DNA from: Camellia lanceoleosa | Lineage: Eukaryota > Streptophyta > Magnoliopsida > Ericales > Theaceae | NCBI GenBank assembly: GCA_025200525.1 | Contig: CM045768.1 | Coordinates: forward strand, 46,285,022 to 46,349,021 | Direction of reading: 5' to 3' | DNA length: 64,000 nt | In this document: positions 1 to 11,900 of the stretch, piece after piece | How positions within the stretch are numbered: the stretch's first letter is position 1 | Layout: each line of letters begins with the position of its first letter | The notes under the pieces: generated by a model | Seen by the model: only the letters and a program-made list of their open reading frames with translations | The model's database searches: none | Told to the model about the DNA's origin: nothing | Translations under genes and position numbers: made by a program

Positions 1-175
1 TGAGTAGTGGGTTGGAAGGAGTTGAAGTTAGAGGAGGCCATGTTTGGTGGCAAATCAGCCCACCAAATCTCATTTGATAAGGGATCAGTTGAAAAGTAAA
101 GGTAAGAAGAAAGATAGAAGGAAATCAGGGAATGTTAAACAGTTGTAGATGAGAGGTTTTTTTGGTTTTGTTTGA

Positions 176-448
176 AATTATGGTCATAAGGGTGCATCAA
201 CTAGCAAGAGAGGATCCAAGGGTATAGTTTTTAGACTAGTTGCAGATGCTATTTCTATTTCTGGGGCATTGGGTAACAGCTCAGAGGTTGGTATTTTAGC
301 TTGTGAAGAAGCTCTAGCTACCATTCAAATGGGTTATGCTTTGGGGATCAAGTTTAATGCAAAAGAAGATGAGGCTTTAAAGATGGTTACAGAGATGGAA
401 TTGAAGGACAAAGGAAGGATTCGAGGTGGGCTAGAGACTGCAGCATAA
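176..448 (+). pseudogene. LINE1 ORF1, C-terminal fragment
   Basis: An open frame of 90 codons ends at TAA 446-448, just before the endonuclease ORF at 458. It is charged and acidic towards the end (runs such as AKEDEALKMVTEMELKDKG). That matches the tail of plant LINE ORF1 (gag-like, RNA-binding) proteins in position and character, but no zinc knuckle is visible in the fragment. Earlier bases 1-175 are interrupted by stops. The call rests mainly on position upstream of ORF2. Confidence 0.5.
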
Positions 449-457
449 GTAGTTCCG

Positions 458-1184
458 ATGGGTGAGTTACAAAGTAGATTTTCGTTATCCATAAAGATTT
501 TGTCTTGGAATTGTAGAGGTTTGGGGAGAAGGGAAAAGAGGGGTAAGATTAGGAGGCTAGTTCATGAGAGAAAGATTGATATTGTTTTGCTTCAAGAAAC
601 TAAGAGCCAGAGCCTTTCTCAAATTGAGGTGAAATCACTTTGGCCTAGGGATAAAATGAAATTCATGTGTGTGGACTCGGATGCTTTAGCAGGTGGTTTG
701 TTGTGCATTTGGGATCCAGGGATGTTCCAACTTCTTGATTGCCGCAGTAACAGAAATTTCATTTTACTCTCAGGTATTTTTTGAATTCTTTTGAAGGTGT
801 ATTAGTGAACGTCTATGCTCCAAATGTAGTGGGTTATAGAAGTAAGTTGTGGGAAGTCCTATGTAACTTGAAATCCATATTTTCTAAACCTTGGTGCTTA
901 GGAGGAGATTTTAATGAAATAAAGAATGTGGGGAGGAATGAGAGGTTGCTCAAGGAGAGATAGAGGAACAAGAGACTTTAACAGCTTTATTGATAATTGT
1001 GAGTTCTCAGAGATACCACTCCTTGGTAGGAAATTTACTGGGTGTAATGCTGGAGGGAAGGGGAAATGGAGTAGAATTGATAGGTTCTTAGCAAATCCTC
1101 AGTGGTTGGAGGTGTTTAATTTCAAGCTGTGGAGATTGCCTAAACTTTTATCTGATCATTGTCCATTATTGTTGATGGAGAATG
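458..1184 (+). pseudogene. LINE1 ORF2 endonuclease domain (frameshifted)
   Basis: Exonuclease-endonuclease-phosphatase domain that nicks target DNA to prime reverse transcription. The expected motifs appear in order: SWNCRGLG near the start, LLQETK (catalytic Glu), VNVYAPN, GGDFNEI, SRIDRFL and finally LSDHCPLL with the catalytic Asp-His. The frame changes twice, near 780 (stop TGA 782-784) and near 960 (TAG 961-963), so the domain is read from three overlapping pieces (458-784, 781-963, 926 onwards). The sequence runs into solo LTR A at 1185. The ATG at 458 follows the ORF1 stop by 9 bases, the usual compact plant LINE arrangement. Confidence 0.9.
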
Positions 1185-2223
1185 TGTCACAACCTGCTCC
1201 CCGTACCTAAGGGTTAAGCATCGTGATGGCTAGTAATTGAAGTTACCTCCGGCCAATTCTTAAACAAATTACTAAACGCAAGTGGAAAAATATTTAAGTA
1301 AGGGTACTAAAATAATAATTGGAACTTTTGCTTTTATAACAAAAACTTATTGACCAAAAGGCCGATATTTACATATGAAGAATAGAATTATAAATACTAT
1401 AAAAGTACTCTGTGTGTTTATTCTATATCCCCGCTTCTAAGACTTTCCAAAAACTATTTCTGAATTGCATCGTTTCCTGAAAATTAGTAAATAACTATAA
1501 ATACATGGCAGAGTTAAAAATATTATACTAAGAGCATAAGGGCATAAAATTCACCATGGATAATTATTGGCCAAACAAAGCTTGTTATTAAAATATAGAG
1601 TATATAATACAGAGATCATATAAACAAAATAATCATAACGATGGTACAAAACACATTTTAATAAACAGTTATATCCATGGATTTTCCTTAGTATATAAAA
1701 TAAGATTCATAAAATAAATAACATAATTAAAACACCATTTACGTAAAATAAATTATGGTAACTCAAAATATACGTAAAATATATTATGGTGCCTCAAGAT
1801 ATAATATAACTTACCTTAATGTTAATTCTAATTTTTTCCTTTCGTTTACTGCGACCCACCAAATACTCCAAACTAAACTCAAAGGTTTATATATAAAACA
1901 AAACAATTAGAGAGAGAGAGAGAGAGAGAGAGAGAGTAAAAGTGTTTGGGGAAAGATGATGCAGCTCAGATTGATTGGCCTGTCTATATATATTGTGAAA
2001 AAGCGTGGGCGACAAGACACTTGCGAGGCACGTCTTTTGTTGTATAGAAAATATTATATTTCAGTGTATTTTGGTCTAGGAAAAATATAATAAAAATATC
2101 ATAATACTCAGAAAATAATATCGAATAATAATATAAAGTTAAAAGTATTTTTTTGAAATCATAAATAATTAAATAATACTAATATAAAATTTAACGGACA
2201 CCTTAAATTTTTGGATTGTTACA
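1185..2223 (-). mobile_element. Solo LTR A inside LINE1 (TSD GAATG)
   Basis: A 1,039-bp block begins TGTCACAACC and ends GATTGTTACA, so it has TG...CA ends. It is flanked by GAATG at 1180-1184 and 2224-2228. Removing it and one duplication joins the LINE endonuclease and linker frames exactly. It has no coding capacity. On the minus strand it reads TGTAACAATCC...GGTTGTGACA, with a TATATATA box near 1986-1993 followed by a CT-rich leader (the (GA)n at about 1912-1936 on the plus strand), which supports minus orientation. Its termini resemble those of the solo LTRs at 16236-18838 and 26251-29339. Confidence 0.88.
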
Positions 2224-3349
2224 GAATGATAAGAACTGGGGTCCTTGGCCTTTTAGATTTATAAATTCCTGGACCTTGCATCCTAACTTTGTATCTTTAC
2301 TGGAGAAGTCTTGGAAAGAATCTGTAGTAAAAGGATGGACAGGTTACATTTTACAGAGTAAACTTAAACAACTTAAGTTAGCTCTGAAAAAATGGAATAA
2401 TGAGGTGTTTGGGGATGTATTTAGTAAGCTAACGTTACAAAAAATTAAGGTTTTAAAGACTAAAATTTAGGGACAAAAATATTTTTTAGGAACCAAATAT
2501 TTTTGTTGCGAAAAATATTATTATTATATTTTTAGTAACGAAAATTGAACATTAGTGATGAATTATTATCCTTTTGGGACCAAATTTTTTGTCTAAAAAA
2601 ATAAAACATTTTTGAGACCAAATTATTTTGTCCCTAAAAGTTTATTTATTAGTAATATTTTTAAAATTTTGTCGCTAAAAGCCTTATTTTTGACTTTTCA
2701 AGATGACTTTTTAGTGACTATCCTCAAGATGATAGAAATTGGTCCCTAAATGTCTTTTACAACAAAATTTTCACTTTTAGAGACTAAAAAATTTAATCTC
2801 TAAAACTCTTATATGTTGTAGTGTAAAGGTAGCTGAAGATGAAGTGACTAAGGTTGATCTCTTAGCAGAAGTTAAAGAGTTAGTTGAGTCAGAAAAGATA
2901 AAAAGAAGATAAGTGATTAGTGAAGCATGGAGGTTGAGCAGAATGGCTGAATGGATGTGGCTTCAGAAAGCTAGATTAGATTGGTCTTTGAAAGAATATA
3001 AAAATACAAGATATTTTCATGTTATGGCCACCACTAGGCAGAGCGTAAATGGGATTAATTCTATCACTGTTGGGAATTCTATTCATGATGATCCATGGAG
3101 AGTAAAGCAGGAGGTTTACCTTTATTTCAACAAGCATTTCATAGAGGAATGGAGAAGCTGGCCAACTTTAAGTGGCAGTTTTAAATCTATAAGCAATAAT
3201 AGTGCATTTGAGGGGCCTGAGGCAGGATTTTCAGAATTAGAAATTTGGAATGCCATTAAAAGTTATGAAGGTAATAAGGGCCCAAGCCTAGATGGTTTCA
3301 ATCTTGTGTGTTTTCAAAAGTATTAGAAGGAAATGCAGGGGGAGGTTAT
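2224..3349 (+). pseudogene. LINE1 ORF2 linker between endonuclease and RT
   Basis: The segment carries the typical plant LINE linker: a WGPWPFRFINSW motif, then a helical region ending WNNEVFGDVFSKL. After the MITE at 2433-2823 it continues with an acidic helix, a single in-frame TAA at 2910-2912, and the block EWMWLQKARLDWSLKEYKNTRYFH, which in this family precedes the RT. It ends in the RT approach KGPSLDGFNLVCFQKY with a TAG just after 3325. The frame then breaks at Tat1 and resumes at 29861. The coding sequence is degraded but collinear with other plant LINEs. Confidence 0.88.
2433..2823. mobile_element. CACTA-type MITE, copy 1 (TSD TAA)
   Basis: A 391-bp non-coding element begins CGTTACAAAAAATTAAGG and ends TATGTTGTAGTG. 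It is flanked by TAA at 2430-2432 and 2824-2826. It is clearly homologous to 40954-41311, whose start is the canonical CACTACAAAAAA. The short CACTA termini and 3-bp duplication fit non-autonomous EnSpm/CACTA elements. The interior is made of alternating motifs of the kind ttagagact/aaaatttggtc, which are subterminal-type repeats. Removal restores the LINE1 frame. Confidence 0.87.
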
Positions 3350-3716
3350 TGTAAACACCCCATTTTTTACGGCCTTTAAGACTTGAGCGTGACTGATTGA
3401 TCACTCAATGATGAATGTGTACACTTGTCAAATGCTTGATTTCTTCAGCAGGAAATCTCAGTTTTAAACATACAACCTTTGCGCCTTGTTTTTGGACCAA
3501 AACAGTAGCTTTTTAAACCTGACTATCTGGGTGCCTGTAAACCCACTTATGACTCCAGCCGCCTACTATTTGTGGCCTACCGGCCACTTGTGTAATTTTT
3601 CAAATCTTTTTGCCAGTTGTCCCAGCTGTCTCCACAGATGTTGCATAGATGCATGTCATGCATGGACTGCACCAGTTGTGTCTGTATAGATATTTCTGAG
3701 GTGGTCTCATATATTT

Positions 3717-3726
3717 CTATATATAG
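3717..3726 (+). promoter_or_regulatory. TATA box of the Tat1 5' LTR
   Basis: CTATATATAG lies about 370 bp into the LTR, followed within 60 bp by a CT-rich leader. This is the usual arrangement of plant LTR promoters. It would place the U3/R border near 3750, with a very long R-U5 part. Confidence 0.55.
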
Positions 3727-3778
3727 ATGACTCCTTATTTTTTAGGGTTAGAAAATTTTGGAGAGCAAAAGTTTTGGA

Positions 3779-3785
<7 letters not shown>

Positions 3786-3835
<50 letters not shown>
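3786..3835 (+). repeat. (TC)n microsatellite in LTR leader
   Basis: About 25 TC dinucleotides sit directly downstream of the presumed LTR transcription start. Similar tracts occur in the leader of solo LTR A and of the SDR gene. Confidence 0.9.
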
Positions 3836-3839
<4 letters not shown>

Positions 3840-5598
3840 AACTCCTATACCCTTTGCCTAGACACTCTAAACCAAACCTTGAGGGATCTTTGCTGAGGTG
3901 CTTAAGTTTGCATTTTAGCACTTGAGAGTGTGAAATTAGTGGTTTGGGAATTCAAGGGATCATTCCTCTTTAAGAGGTATACATCCTAGTTCTTTTGTAC
4001 CATCTCTTTCTCATCTTTTCTTACTGTTTTTGAGTTGTTTATCATCTATATTTTTTGGCTGAAACTTGGGGTTGAGAGCCATTAAAGGTAGAGGGGTGGA
4101 TCATCCTTCTTTGAACCTTGTTTCATAAGCTCTTGCCCATGTGTTTCCCACCTTTTTATCAACTTTTTTTTGAGTTTTTTACCACTGGTTTTTATAGTTT
4201 TTCAGAGGCTAAAAGTCATGTTTTGAAGTCCCAAAAGTAGAGGGGGTAGTCTCCCCTCATTATGCTTGTTTATTAGCTTAATTGCTCTATGTTTTTAGCT
4301 TACTCTTTTAACTATTTTTACTTTAATTATAGCACTATTTTGAGCTAAATTAGGACTATTTTTATGTGTTAGTTTCATTTATGTTTTGTATTGCATGCCT
4401 GTAGTGTAATGGTTCTCATAGGCTTGGTGGTTTAGGCCTTAGCCACCAACCTATTTGAGTTGATAGCATTGATTTCTAACTTTCCATACTTGTGTTCACC
4501 TTTAAGTATCTCTGCAATCTCCCTCATTTTTTAGCATTTTCTCTTTGTTTTGAGAGTTACTCCAAAATGAGTGTTGTTTAAGCTTGAAGGGTGATATTGT
4601 GCTTAATGGTTTAATCCCTTTTGGGGTTCATTACCAACGGCATAACCTCCCTCTCATGCCTAAAACAACATTTGGTTTGGCACTTCTCTCTAATAGTGGA
4701 CTTAAAGCTCATTATTGAACTTAATTGACTACTGAATGGAAGGTAATTAAAATGGAATAATAAAATTGGGGTTAAAATGAAGCAAGATAATAAAATGGCT
4801 TAGGTTCAATCGAATGTCAATTGAACCTATTGAGTCTTGAGTCGTTTCATACTTGTTAGTGATGAAAACAGTTCAAGAGTCAATGTCAACCCCTTCCCTT
4901 GATCAATCCATGATAGGGAGAAGGTTTTGTTAGTATTTCCTTACCATTTATTAAAATTGTATCCCTTGGTTCATAAGTCATCACACAAAGAAATTACATC
5001 GATTGATGGCTTGCGAATCAAGCCTATCCCTTCTTTGAGCTATTTGATGATAAGAAGAGGCAGGGTAGACAAAAATCCCCATGAGAATGCTCTATTTGTG
5101 CTTTGTTTATTTTCTATTGTAGCAGGAGAAATCCAACATTAGTGGCCGGCAGGCCACTTTTACTGGGCGGCAGGCCACTACTTCTGGCCTGCTGGTCACT
5201 TTTTCCAACAAGGCAGTGTCTTGTTTCTTGCAGAACATGGTAGAAACTGAGGTGAAAAAATCAGTGCAATCTCCTGACTGTGCAACAAAAGCATTCCAGT
5301 AGCAAAACGGAGAGCATTTTCAGGTGGAAATCTACATCCATGCATGAACCATCCCTTGATTCTCAGGATCCATTAAAATATTATTGTGATAGTAGTATGT
5401 TGTATTTAAAGTAGTGGACTTGTAACTAATTAGTTAGTTTAGTTAGAATAGCTAGTTAGTTTTGTGTTATACTTAACTAATTAGTTGAAGTAGTTAGTTA
5501 ATTTGTGGTGTTGTAATAATTAGCTAGCATAGTTAATTTATTTCATTTGGCTTGTAATAGTTAGTTAATTAGGTAATAATTAGCTAGTTCATTTATTT

Positions 5599-5616
5599 GG
5601 ACCCTCTTGCGCGAGG
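5599..5616 (+). other. Conserved LTR hairpin 1 (CCTC/GAGG stem)
   Basis: GGACCCTCTTGCGCGAGG can pair CCTC with GAGG. The same block recurs at about 12161-12180, 25713-25732 and 62116-62135 with different loops. In every copy it is followed by TTGTAATAA or a near variant and a conserved block ending in CCCACGTC or CTCCACGTC. Its role is unknown; it may form in the LTR transcript near a 3' processing signal. Confidence 0.5.
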
Positions 5617-6308
5617 ACAAACTTGTAATAATGTGTATGTTTTCCAACTCCACGTCTTTCTCCCTTTTATTTATCCTCTTATGATGGATAGTATAGAACA
5701 TCATGTTTTTTTTTTTTAGGATTCTACATGTATAAAGCATTCATTTGTCTTGCATGCCTTAGGTTCGGTTCATCATTCTAACAAAGTATTATTGTTTATT
5801 ACTTCGTTGAATACGTGTTTAAAATGCATGCTATCAAATTAATTCACATGGTATATTAGTACCCGAGCTTATTAATTACATCTTGCATGTGTTGCATTAG
5901 TCATATTACATTAATTAGGGGCATGCATGTTTTCTAATTGTTTTGCTTGTATTGGTTCGCGTCGGAGTACTAGGTGAGCATTTTATTGCTTTAGCATATT
6001 TGCAAGAGTGTGATTATTGTCATGTCTAACATGCTTACCATAAGGCTAATTGCTTAAGTGCTATATCTACTTGAATGCCTACGGATGAAGGCTAATTGCT
6101 TGAATTGGAATAATTTGAGTAATGTATATATGAGATCACTTTTTCAAGTGGTATATATTCGAAACAATTTTAAAAAACATACATGAAATCAAATGTTCTA
6201 ATTTTTGCAAATTAGTCTATACTTGTGTGCGTCACATAGTAACAATAGCCTAATAATCGGAACAAGAGCATATAATGTAAATAAGAATCACATCATGATT
6301 AATAAAGG

Positions 6309-6323
6309 CCGATCTTTGATCGG
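6309..6323 (+). other. Conserved LTR hairpin 2 (covarying stem, TTT loop)
   Basis: CCGATC-TTT-GATCGG forms a perfect 6-bp stem. The homologous positions read CCGGTC-TTT-GACCGG (12950-12964), TTGATC-TTT-GATCGG (29516-29530) and CCGATC-TTT-GATTGG (62844-62858). Pairing is kept in all copies, once by a double substitution. It lies about 340 bp before the Tat1 LTR end, thus in the 5' leader of the genomic RNA. Confidence 0.55.
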
Positions 6324-6654
6324 GCTAGTGGGGTGCTCAATTCATGACCTTCCCCTTTTGTACCGAAGTTCCTGAGCTGAGATACTTTGGTGATGACGGA
6401 TAAGTAACCTTTGGCATGAGTCTCGAGTTTCCTAAATTTCTCAAAAATATTTAGGTGGCGACTCTCTATCTGGCAAAGCAGTCCATTTTTGACGTTTTGA
6501 TTCAAAATTGATTTTCTAAAAGAATTTTCAGATTTGGACTCTTTTGTATTTTTCTATTTCACATTGCATTGTGAAATCAGATTCAAAACCACGGGAGTCT
6601 GAACTGTAGGGCTATCATATCCGAAAGGAGCACGAAAAGTCAAGCTATAGTTTC

Positions 6655-6671
6655 TGGTGACTTTACTGGGG
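6655..6671 (+). other. Primer-binding-like site of Tat1
   Basis: TGGTGACTTTACTGGGG lies a few bases after the 5' LTR end. It resembles the TGGCGACTCCACTGGGG-type site common in plant Tat/Ogre-like elements, with two or three changes. I cannot match it to a particular tRNA with certainty. Confidence 0.6.
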
Positions 6672-7603
6672 AAATTGGAGAACTTGACTCGAACTTCATG
6701 ATGTGAAATTTTATTTACATTTATATGTTCATTGCATTGCATTTGTATTGGTGCGCATAAGTCATTGTGTTTTCCATCTGCTATTCCTGGACGGTTTGCC
6801 GGAGGCTTGCCTAAAAGCTTGTCAAAAGGCTAACCGGTCGTCGGCTCTGCCATGATGAGAACACAACTCTTGGATATGGACTATCGCTATACCATTCGAT
6901 CCTCCTTTCACTTCTTGGTATTAGTTGTGAGAGGTACATTAGGTAGTCTTATTGAGGTACCCCCTTTGACCATTTGACCTAGCCACATATAGTAAACCTA
7001 CAGTGACTATTCCAAACTAGGACAGGATGCTCACCCGAATGCAGGATTGTGTGAAACCACTTGATTGTAATAGTGAAACCTAGTTCATGACAAAACTAGG
7101 ACAGGGTAACCCTACCCCCTCATATAGGTGTTTTGGTTTTCTTTTAACCAGTATGTGCTTTACAGTGAAACTGTACAGGAATATGCATAACAGTTGCAAA
7201 ATTGGTATCTGTTTTGGAGCAAGATTCAGTGTGAAGTACAGTCCTATAGCTTTGATCATATCTGTATTGATAGAACGTCTTAGTTAAGGCATTGTGCAGT
7301 TTTTGGTTGTTGCTCTTTTACTTTATTTCTTTTTTTGCTAGGTAGTTTAAAACCATAGCTTCAGAAGGTTCTGATATCCCCTAAGTACTATGGACCTGAG
7401 TTGGAAGACTATGCAAGGCTGGGGACCATGTTCGGGGACAACCTGTGTTTACCTCACTACTACCGATTACAAGGCAAAGGAGGATTCAACAGCATTCACC
7501 AGTCCAGTTCCTATAATAGTCACCCCTCAGCTGACTTGTGTCTAGTCCAGTTTGAGAATAGTTATTTACTTCCAGCTCAACTCAAAGACAATCACCCATT
7601 CCC
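6672..7603 (+). other. Tat1 untranslated leader
   Basis: About 930 bp lie between the primer-binding-like site and gag. Open frames are short and show no recognisable domain. The stretch is taken as transcribed leader of the element. Confidence 0.6.
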
Positions 7604-8921
7604 ATGGCACAATTTTCCCCAGCCGATATGGAGGAATTAATACTTCAATTGCAGCAAACAGTTGAGACACTACAACGTGATGCGACCCGTCAGGCCAAGG
7701 TTACAGTTCGTCAAGTTGAGGTTATAACTAGACTACAACAATAGCAACCATATTCTGTTGTGGCCTCTGTATCCCATGCACCTACTGCGGCTATCGTAGC
7801 ACTTGGAGCCACCGCTCATACTACCAATGTTCAAGAAAACCAGGGCAATCTAGCAGAGCCAATCCTAGCACAAGCCTCCAAAACCCCAGTTTATCAGACT
7901 GAGGCTCCGTTCGAGTTCGAGGTCGATCCAACTGCACTCAAGGTTAATAAACTGGAAAAGTTGTTTGAAAGAGCACAAGGGGTCAACTCTATCCCAGACA
8001 TAGAGGATAGGTACACTGATTTTACAGTTACATTACCGGATCGGTTTAAAATGCCGTACATTGACCGTTTTGACGGCTCCGGGGTTTTGATGGTACATTT
8101 GCGACTGTTTTTGGATATCTTGCGGCCGATGGGCTTAACTAGACTACAGAAGTTGTCTCTCTTTGGTCACACCATGTTAGGTATAGAGGCCATTTGGTAT
8201 GCTAAGTTGGAAGATTCCGTCAAACAGAATTGGGAAGAGATGGCTGAGACTTTCATTGCTCAGTACTCTTACAATACACAGATTGAGGTCACAACTCGTA
8301 ATCTCGAGGCAACACACCAAGAGCTGAAGGAGGGTTTCTCTGAATTTGTGACAAGATAGAGAGTTAAAGCCTCGATGATGACCACGAGGCCTTTCGAGAA
8401 GGACTAGATCAGAATGGTTGTCCGGAATCTACATGGCCAGTTGCTACAAAAGATAATTGTCTTACCTCTATTTACATTCATAGAGCTCCATGAAATAGGG
8501 GTGCAAATTGAGGATGTTATGAAATAGGGACTTATTACTGAGGAGAAGGAGCCGGCCAAAAGGCTATTTGTTCGCAATTCCAATGCTGCTAGTGGTAGCA
8601 CAACTGCGAGGTCATCGGATGTAAGTGTTGTCACCACAACCAAGACTGTTGACCTCTTTGCCAACACAAGCTCACAAACATCATCCAACCTTATCCAATC
8701 CTGGAGGACTTTTAACCAACTGTATATGACCATTTCCAAAGCCATGTAGGTATTAGTTAAGAAAGGGCACCTCAAACCCTTAGAACCTCGCCCACTTCCT
8801 GATCCTCTCCCACCCAAGCATAACCCTGCAAAGTATTGTGTTTTCCACCAACAGCAGGGTCATAATATCGACCAATGCTTTCGATTGCGTCATGAGATTT
8901 AGGATCTCATTGACAACAAGG
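7604..8921 (+). pseudogene. Tat1 gag (capsid) part 1, with stops
   Basis: The ATG at 7604 opens a glutamine-rich N-terminus. After a TAG near 7742 the frame runs open from 7760 to 8359. This carries the retrotransposon gag core (FKMPYIDRFDG, LSLFGHTMLGIEAIWYAKL, WEEMAETFIAQY). More stops follow. Near 8837-8885 is KYCVFHQQQGHNIDQCF, the CX2H...GH...C knuckle typical of Tat gag proteins, which binds RNA during packaging. The frame is cut by solo LTR B at 8922 and resumes at 13275. At least five in-frame stops show it is dead. Confidence 0.88.
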
Positions 8922-11900
8922 TGTAGACACCCCATTTTGACCAACCTTAAGACTCAGACGTCACCAATTGAGTGCTCGGTGATGTTGCATATTGTGCTCG
9001 TTCAGAAGTCTCAGAGTCGCGGCCGTGAGCCCTGCCTCCGGACTTTCGAACCCTCTTTTGTGCCTTGCCTCGGTTTGCGAACCAGACTCGATTTTCTCTA
9101 TTTCTTTTCCTGAGGGGAGGGAGAGGTCCCGTAGACCATCTCTCAGTGGCCGTGGGCTACATTTTGTGGCTGTAGGCCATTTTGCCCATTTCCGATTTTG
9201 AGCCGTCGGAGCCGTGTCTTGCCGGTTCGGGACCGCCTAACTATCTCCGATTGCTTCGGTTTTTGGCATGCATCTTGTTTAATCCCTTTTGAGGGACATT
9301 GAGGTCTGAAAGACCCACTTCGTGGTCGAATGGCACTTTCAGTGCTTAACAGGCAGTTTTCGGGACCCCGAACTGCACGTTCTGGCCCCCAAACATTCGT
9401 TTTGCATCGGTTTTCATTCTTTTTTGGCAGGTACCTCTGTTTCATCACCAGGAAGGCTGTAGAAGGGTGGGAGGCCAGCAATTGTTTCAGCAACCAGTTA
9501 TATTCCTCCGACGCCCGTTTTTCTCACTTCCAAGCCAATGTTGACCACCCTAGGGTCACTTTCTTCAATCCTAACCCCCCATATTTGTGTTGTAGACACT
9601 TGGGAGGACACAAATATTATATGGCTGGCCATTAATTCTACTTGAACCTTTTGAACCCCTTTGAAAAGTGGCTTGTTCTCTCTCCTGTTTTACAGTTGCC
9701 AGTTTTGAACCACAAGGTTGTGTTGAGGGCACCTGGGAGGACACCAATATCTGGTGGCCGGCCAGAAAATCAACTTGGCCTTTTTGACCCTTGGCCGGCT
9801 GGCCATGGGGGGTGGCCAGCCGGCCACCTGCAGCTCCAATACCTAGTCGGCCATGATCCTCAGGTTGAATACATTACAGCTGTGCATTGTTTTTCCCTCC
9901 AAAACCTGTATCCGGAGGGAACTTTTTTTGGAGGGAAACTTGATGCAATTTCCCTCCACTTTTTCCCTCCCTTTCTCCCCCTCTTTGTCTACATAACCAG
10001 CTGCAAAAACCTGGTTTTAGGGTTGGGAAAATTTGCTTGGAGCTCATACACACATATCTTCCTCTATCTCTCTCATTTCCTTCAAAATTCCTAAGTCCTA
10101 CACCTCATTTCTTCATCACCACCAAGCACCACCACCACTACTCCATTTCCAGCAACTTGGGGAGCTTTCCAGCAGCTAGGAGGCAGCATTTCTCAAGCCA
10201 AGAAGCATTCAAGGGATAGTCTTCAAGGGTAAGTGTCAATTCCCTCTTTTTGAGCTTAATTTTGCAACATTTTTCTAGCCTCTTTGCTTGCTGTTTTGAG
10301 CTCAGACCAAAACTGAAAAGGTCATTTTTTTGAGCTTATTTCCTTGTTTCATTAAGGGATCAACACTGTTTGAGCCCCCCATGTTGCACTTGCTTCAATG
10401 CCCTCTTGAATGCCATTTTCTTGCATGATATTTTTAGCTTGTGTGTGATCTGTTTTGGGGCCTGATGTAAACTGTAAATAGGCCTATTTTGATCCCCTCT
10501 TCAACATTGAAGAAGGGATCAACACTTTTTGGGACCTCCATGTATCACTTTCCATTGTACCCCTCTTTGGTCCCTATTTTTGCATGTTTTGTTAGCTTAT
10601 CTTGCTTCTATTTTCCGGCCATGATCAGAACTGAAAGTGGCCATATTTTGATCCCCTTGTCATGTTTCATTAAGGGTCTTTTGCTTTTTGATGAATATTT
10701 TGTCTACTTTGTGTTATAGCCTTCTTGTGGCCTTAATCTTGCATTGCATTTTGAGCATGTTTTTATACTGATTTGGGCTTGATCATCTACTGTAAAATGA
10801 TATATTTTGGGACCATATTCAATATTTTTGAAGGTCCCTCACTTGTTTGAGCCCCCCATATATCAGTTACTTCTTTGCCCCTTCGTTGGCCTTAATCTTG
10901 CATTGCATTTTGAGCATGTTTGTATACTGTTTTGGGGGCTTCCATAAGCTGTAAGTGGTCATATTTTTGGTCCCTATTCAGTGTTGTAGAAGGGTCTTTT
11001 TCTGTTTGGGCATTGCATCTACCACTTGCCTCATTGCCCCCCTCGCGGAGCCATTTTTGTATGCCATTTTAGCCCTATTTGTGCTTACTGTTTGGCCATT
11101 CTTTGAACTGTAAAAATGTTTGTCTCGGGGCTTCCTTGCTTCTTTCTTTTCTTTGCATGTTCAAATTATGTATGCATTGTATAGCTGTAGGCCATTTCAT
11201 GCACCAAAATCCATGTTTCGGGGTCATTCCATGCATCGGGTTCCATTTTACTGGGTTTCGGGGCTGTTTTACCCCTCATTTTGCTACTGGTTTTTTGCAT
11301 GTTTGCATACTATATTCTATGTCTTGCCATGTCTCATTAGAGTGGCATTTCGGTGCCTGAGGGTCCGTCCTCGGTTTGCGTACACGCGGGCACGCATTTC
11401 AAATTGTCTTGTTTTCATCTGATGGCTTCCTATGTGAGTGTGGCTGAGGCTCTCTCGTGTTGGTGTAAGCCCATCATTGCATTATGTATGCCATTTCATC
11501 CATAGCATTGTGTATGCTAGGTTGCATATTACTTCGTACATCATGTTTGTCATTTCATAGCATCGCGCATGATAGGTTGTATATTACTTGCATTCATGCA
11601 TGTCATGCATATTGCATCGTGTTCGGGATAGGAGTTAGCCCGGGCACAGGAAACGAGGTGCGTTTCGTACTCCGAGTGACGGAACGTGTCTCAATTCCTA
11701 AGTCACCGACACTCCAGATTATTCATGATGGAGTTAGGTTTTGTTGTAGTATTCATATGCATTCATTCTATATCAAGTTGTGCAATTCGGCTCCTCGGCC
11801 ATCATGCATCGAGATGCGTGATGGTGGCACGAGGATCGAGACATGCATACATTTGTGAAATACATTGCTATGTCTCTTTCCTGCTCTCTGTTGCAGTAAA

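Larger units (their letters stand above)
3350..6649 (+). repeat. Tat1 5' LTR
   Basis: The LTR starts TGTAAACACCCC and ends at ...CAAGCTATA just before the primer-binding-like site. From 5008 to its end it aligns with 22207-29855 once inserts there are removed. The end is TA rather than the canonical CA. It contains a TATA box (3717-3726), a (CT)n tract, GGCCGGC-type palindrome clusters near 3572-3588 and 5141-5200, and two hairpins (5599-5616 and 6309-6323) shared with the other LTRs of this family. It has no coding capacity; small ORFs here are incidental. Confidence 0.85.
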
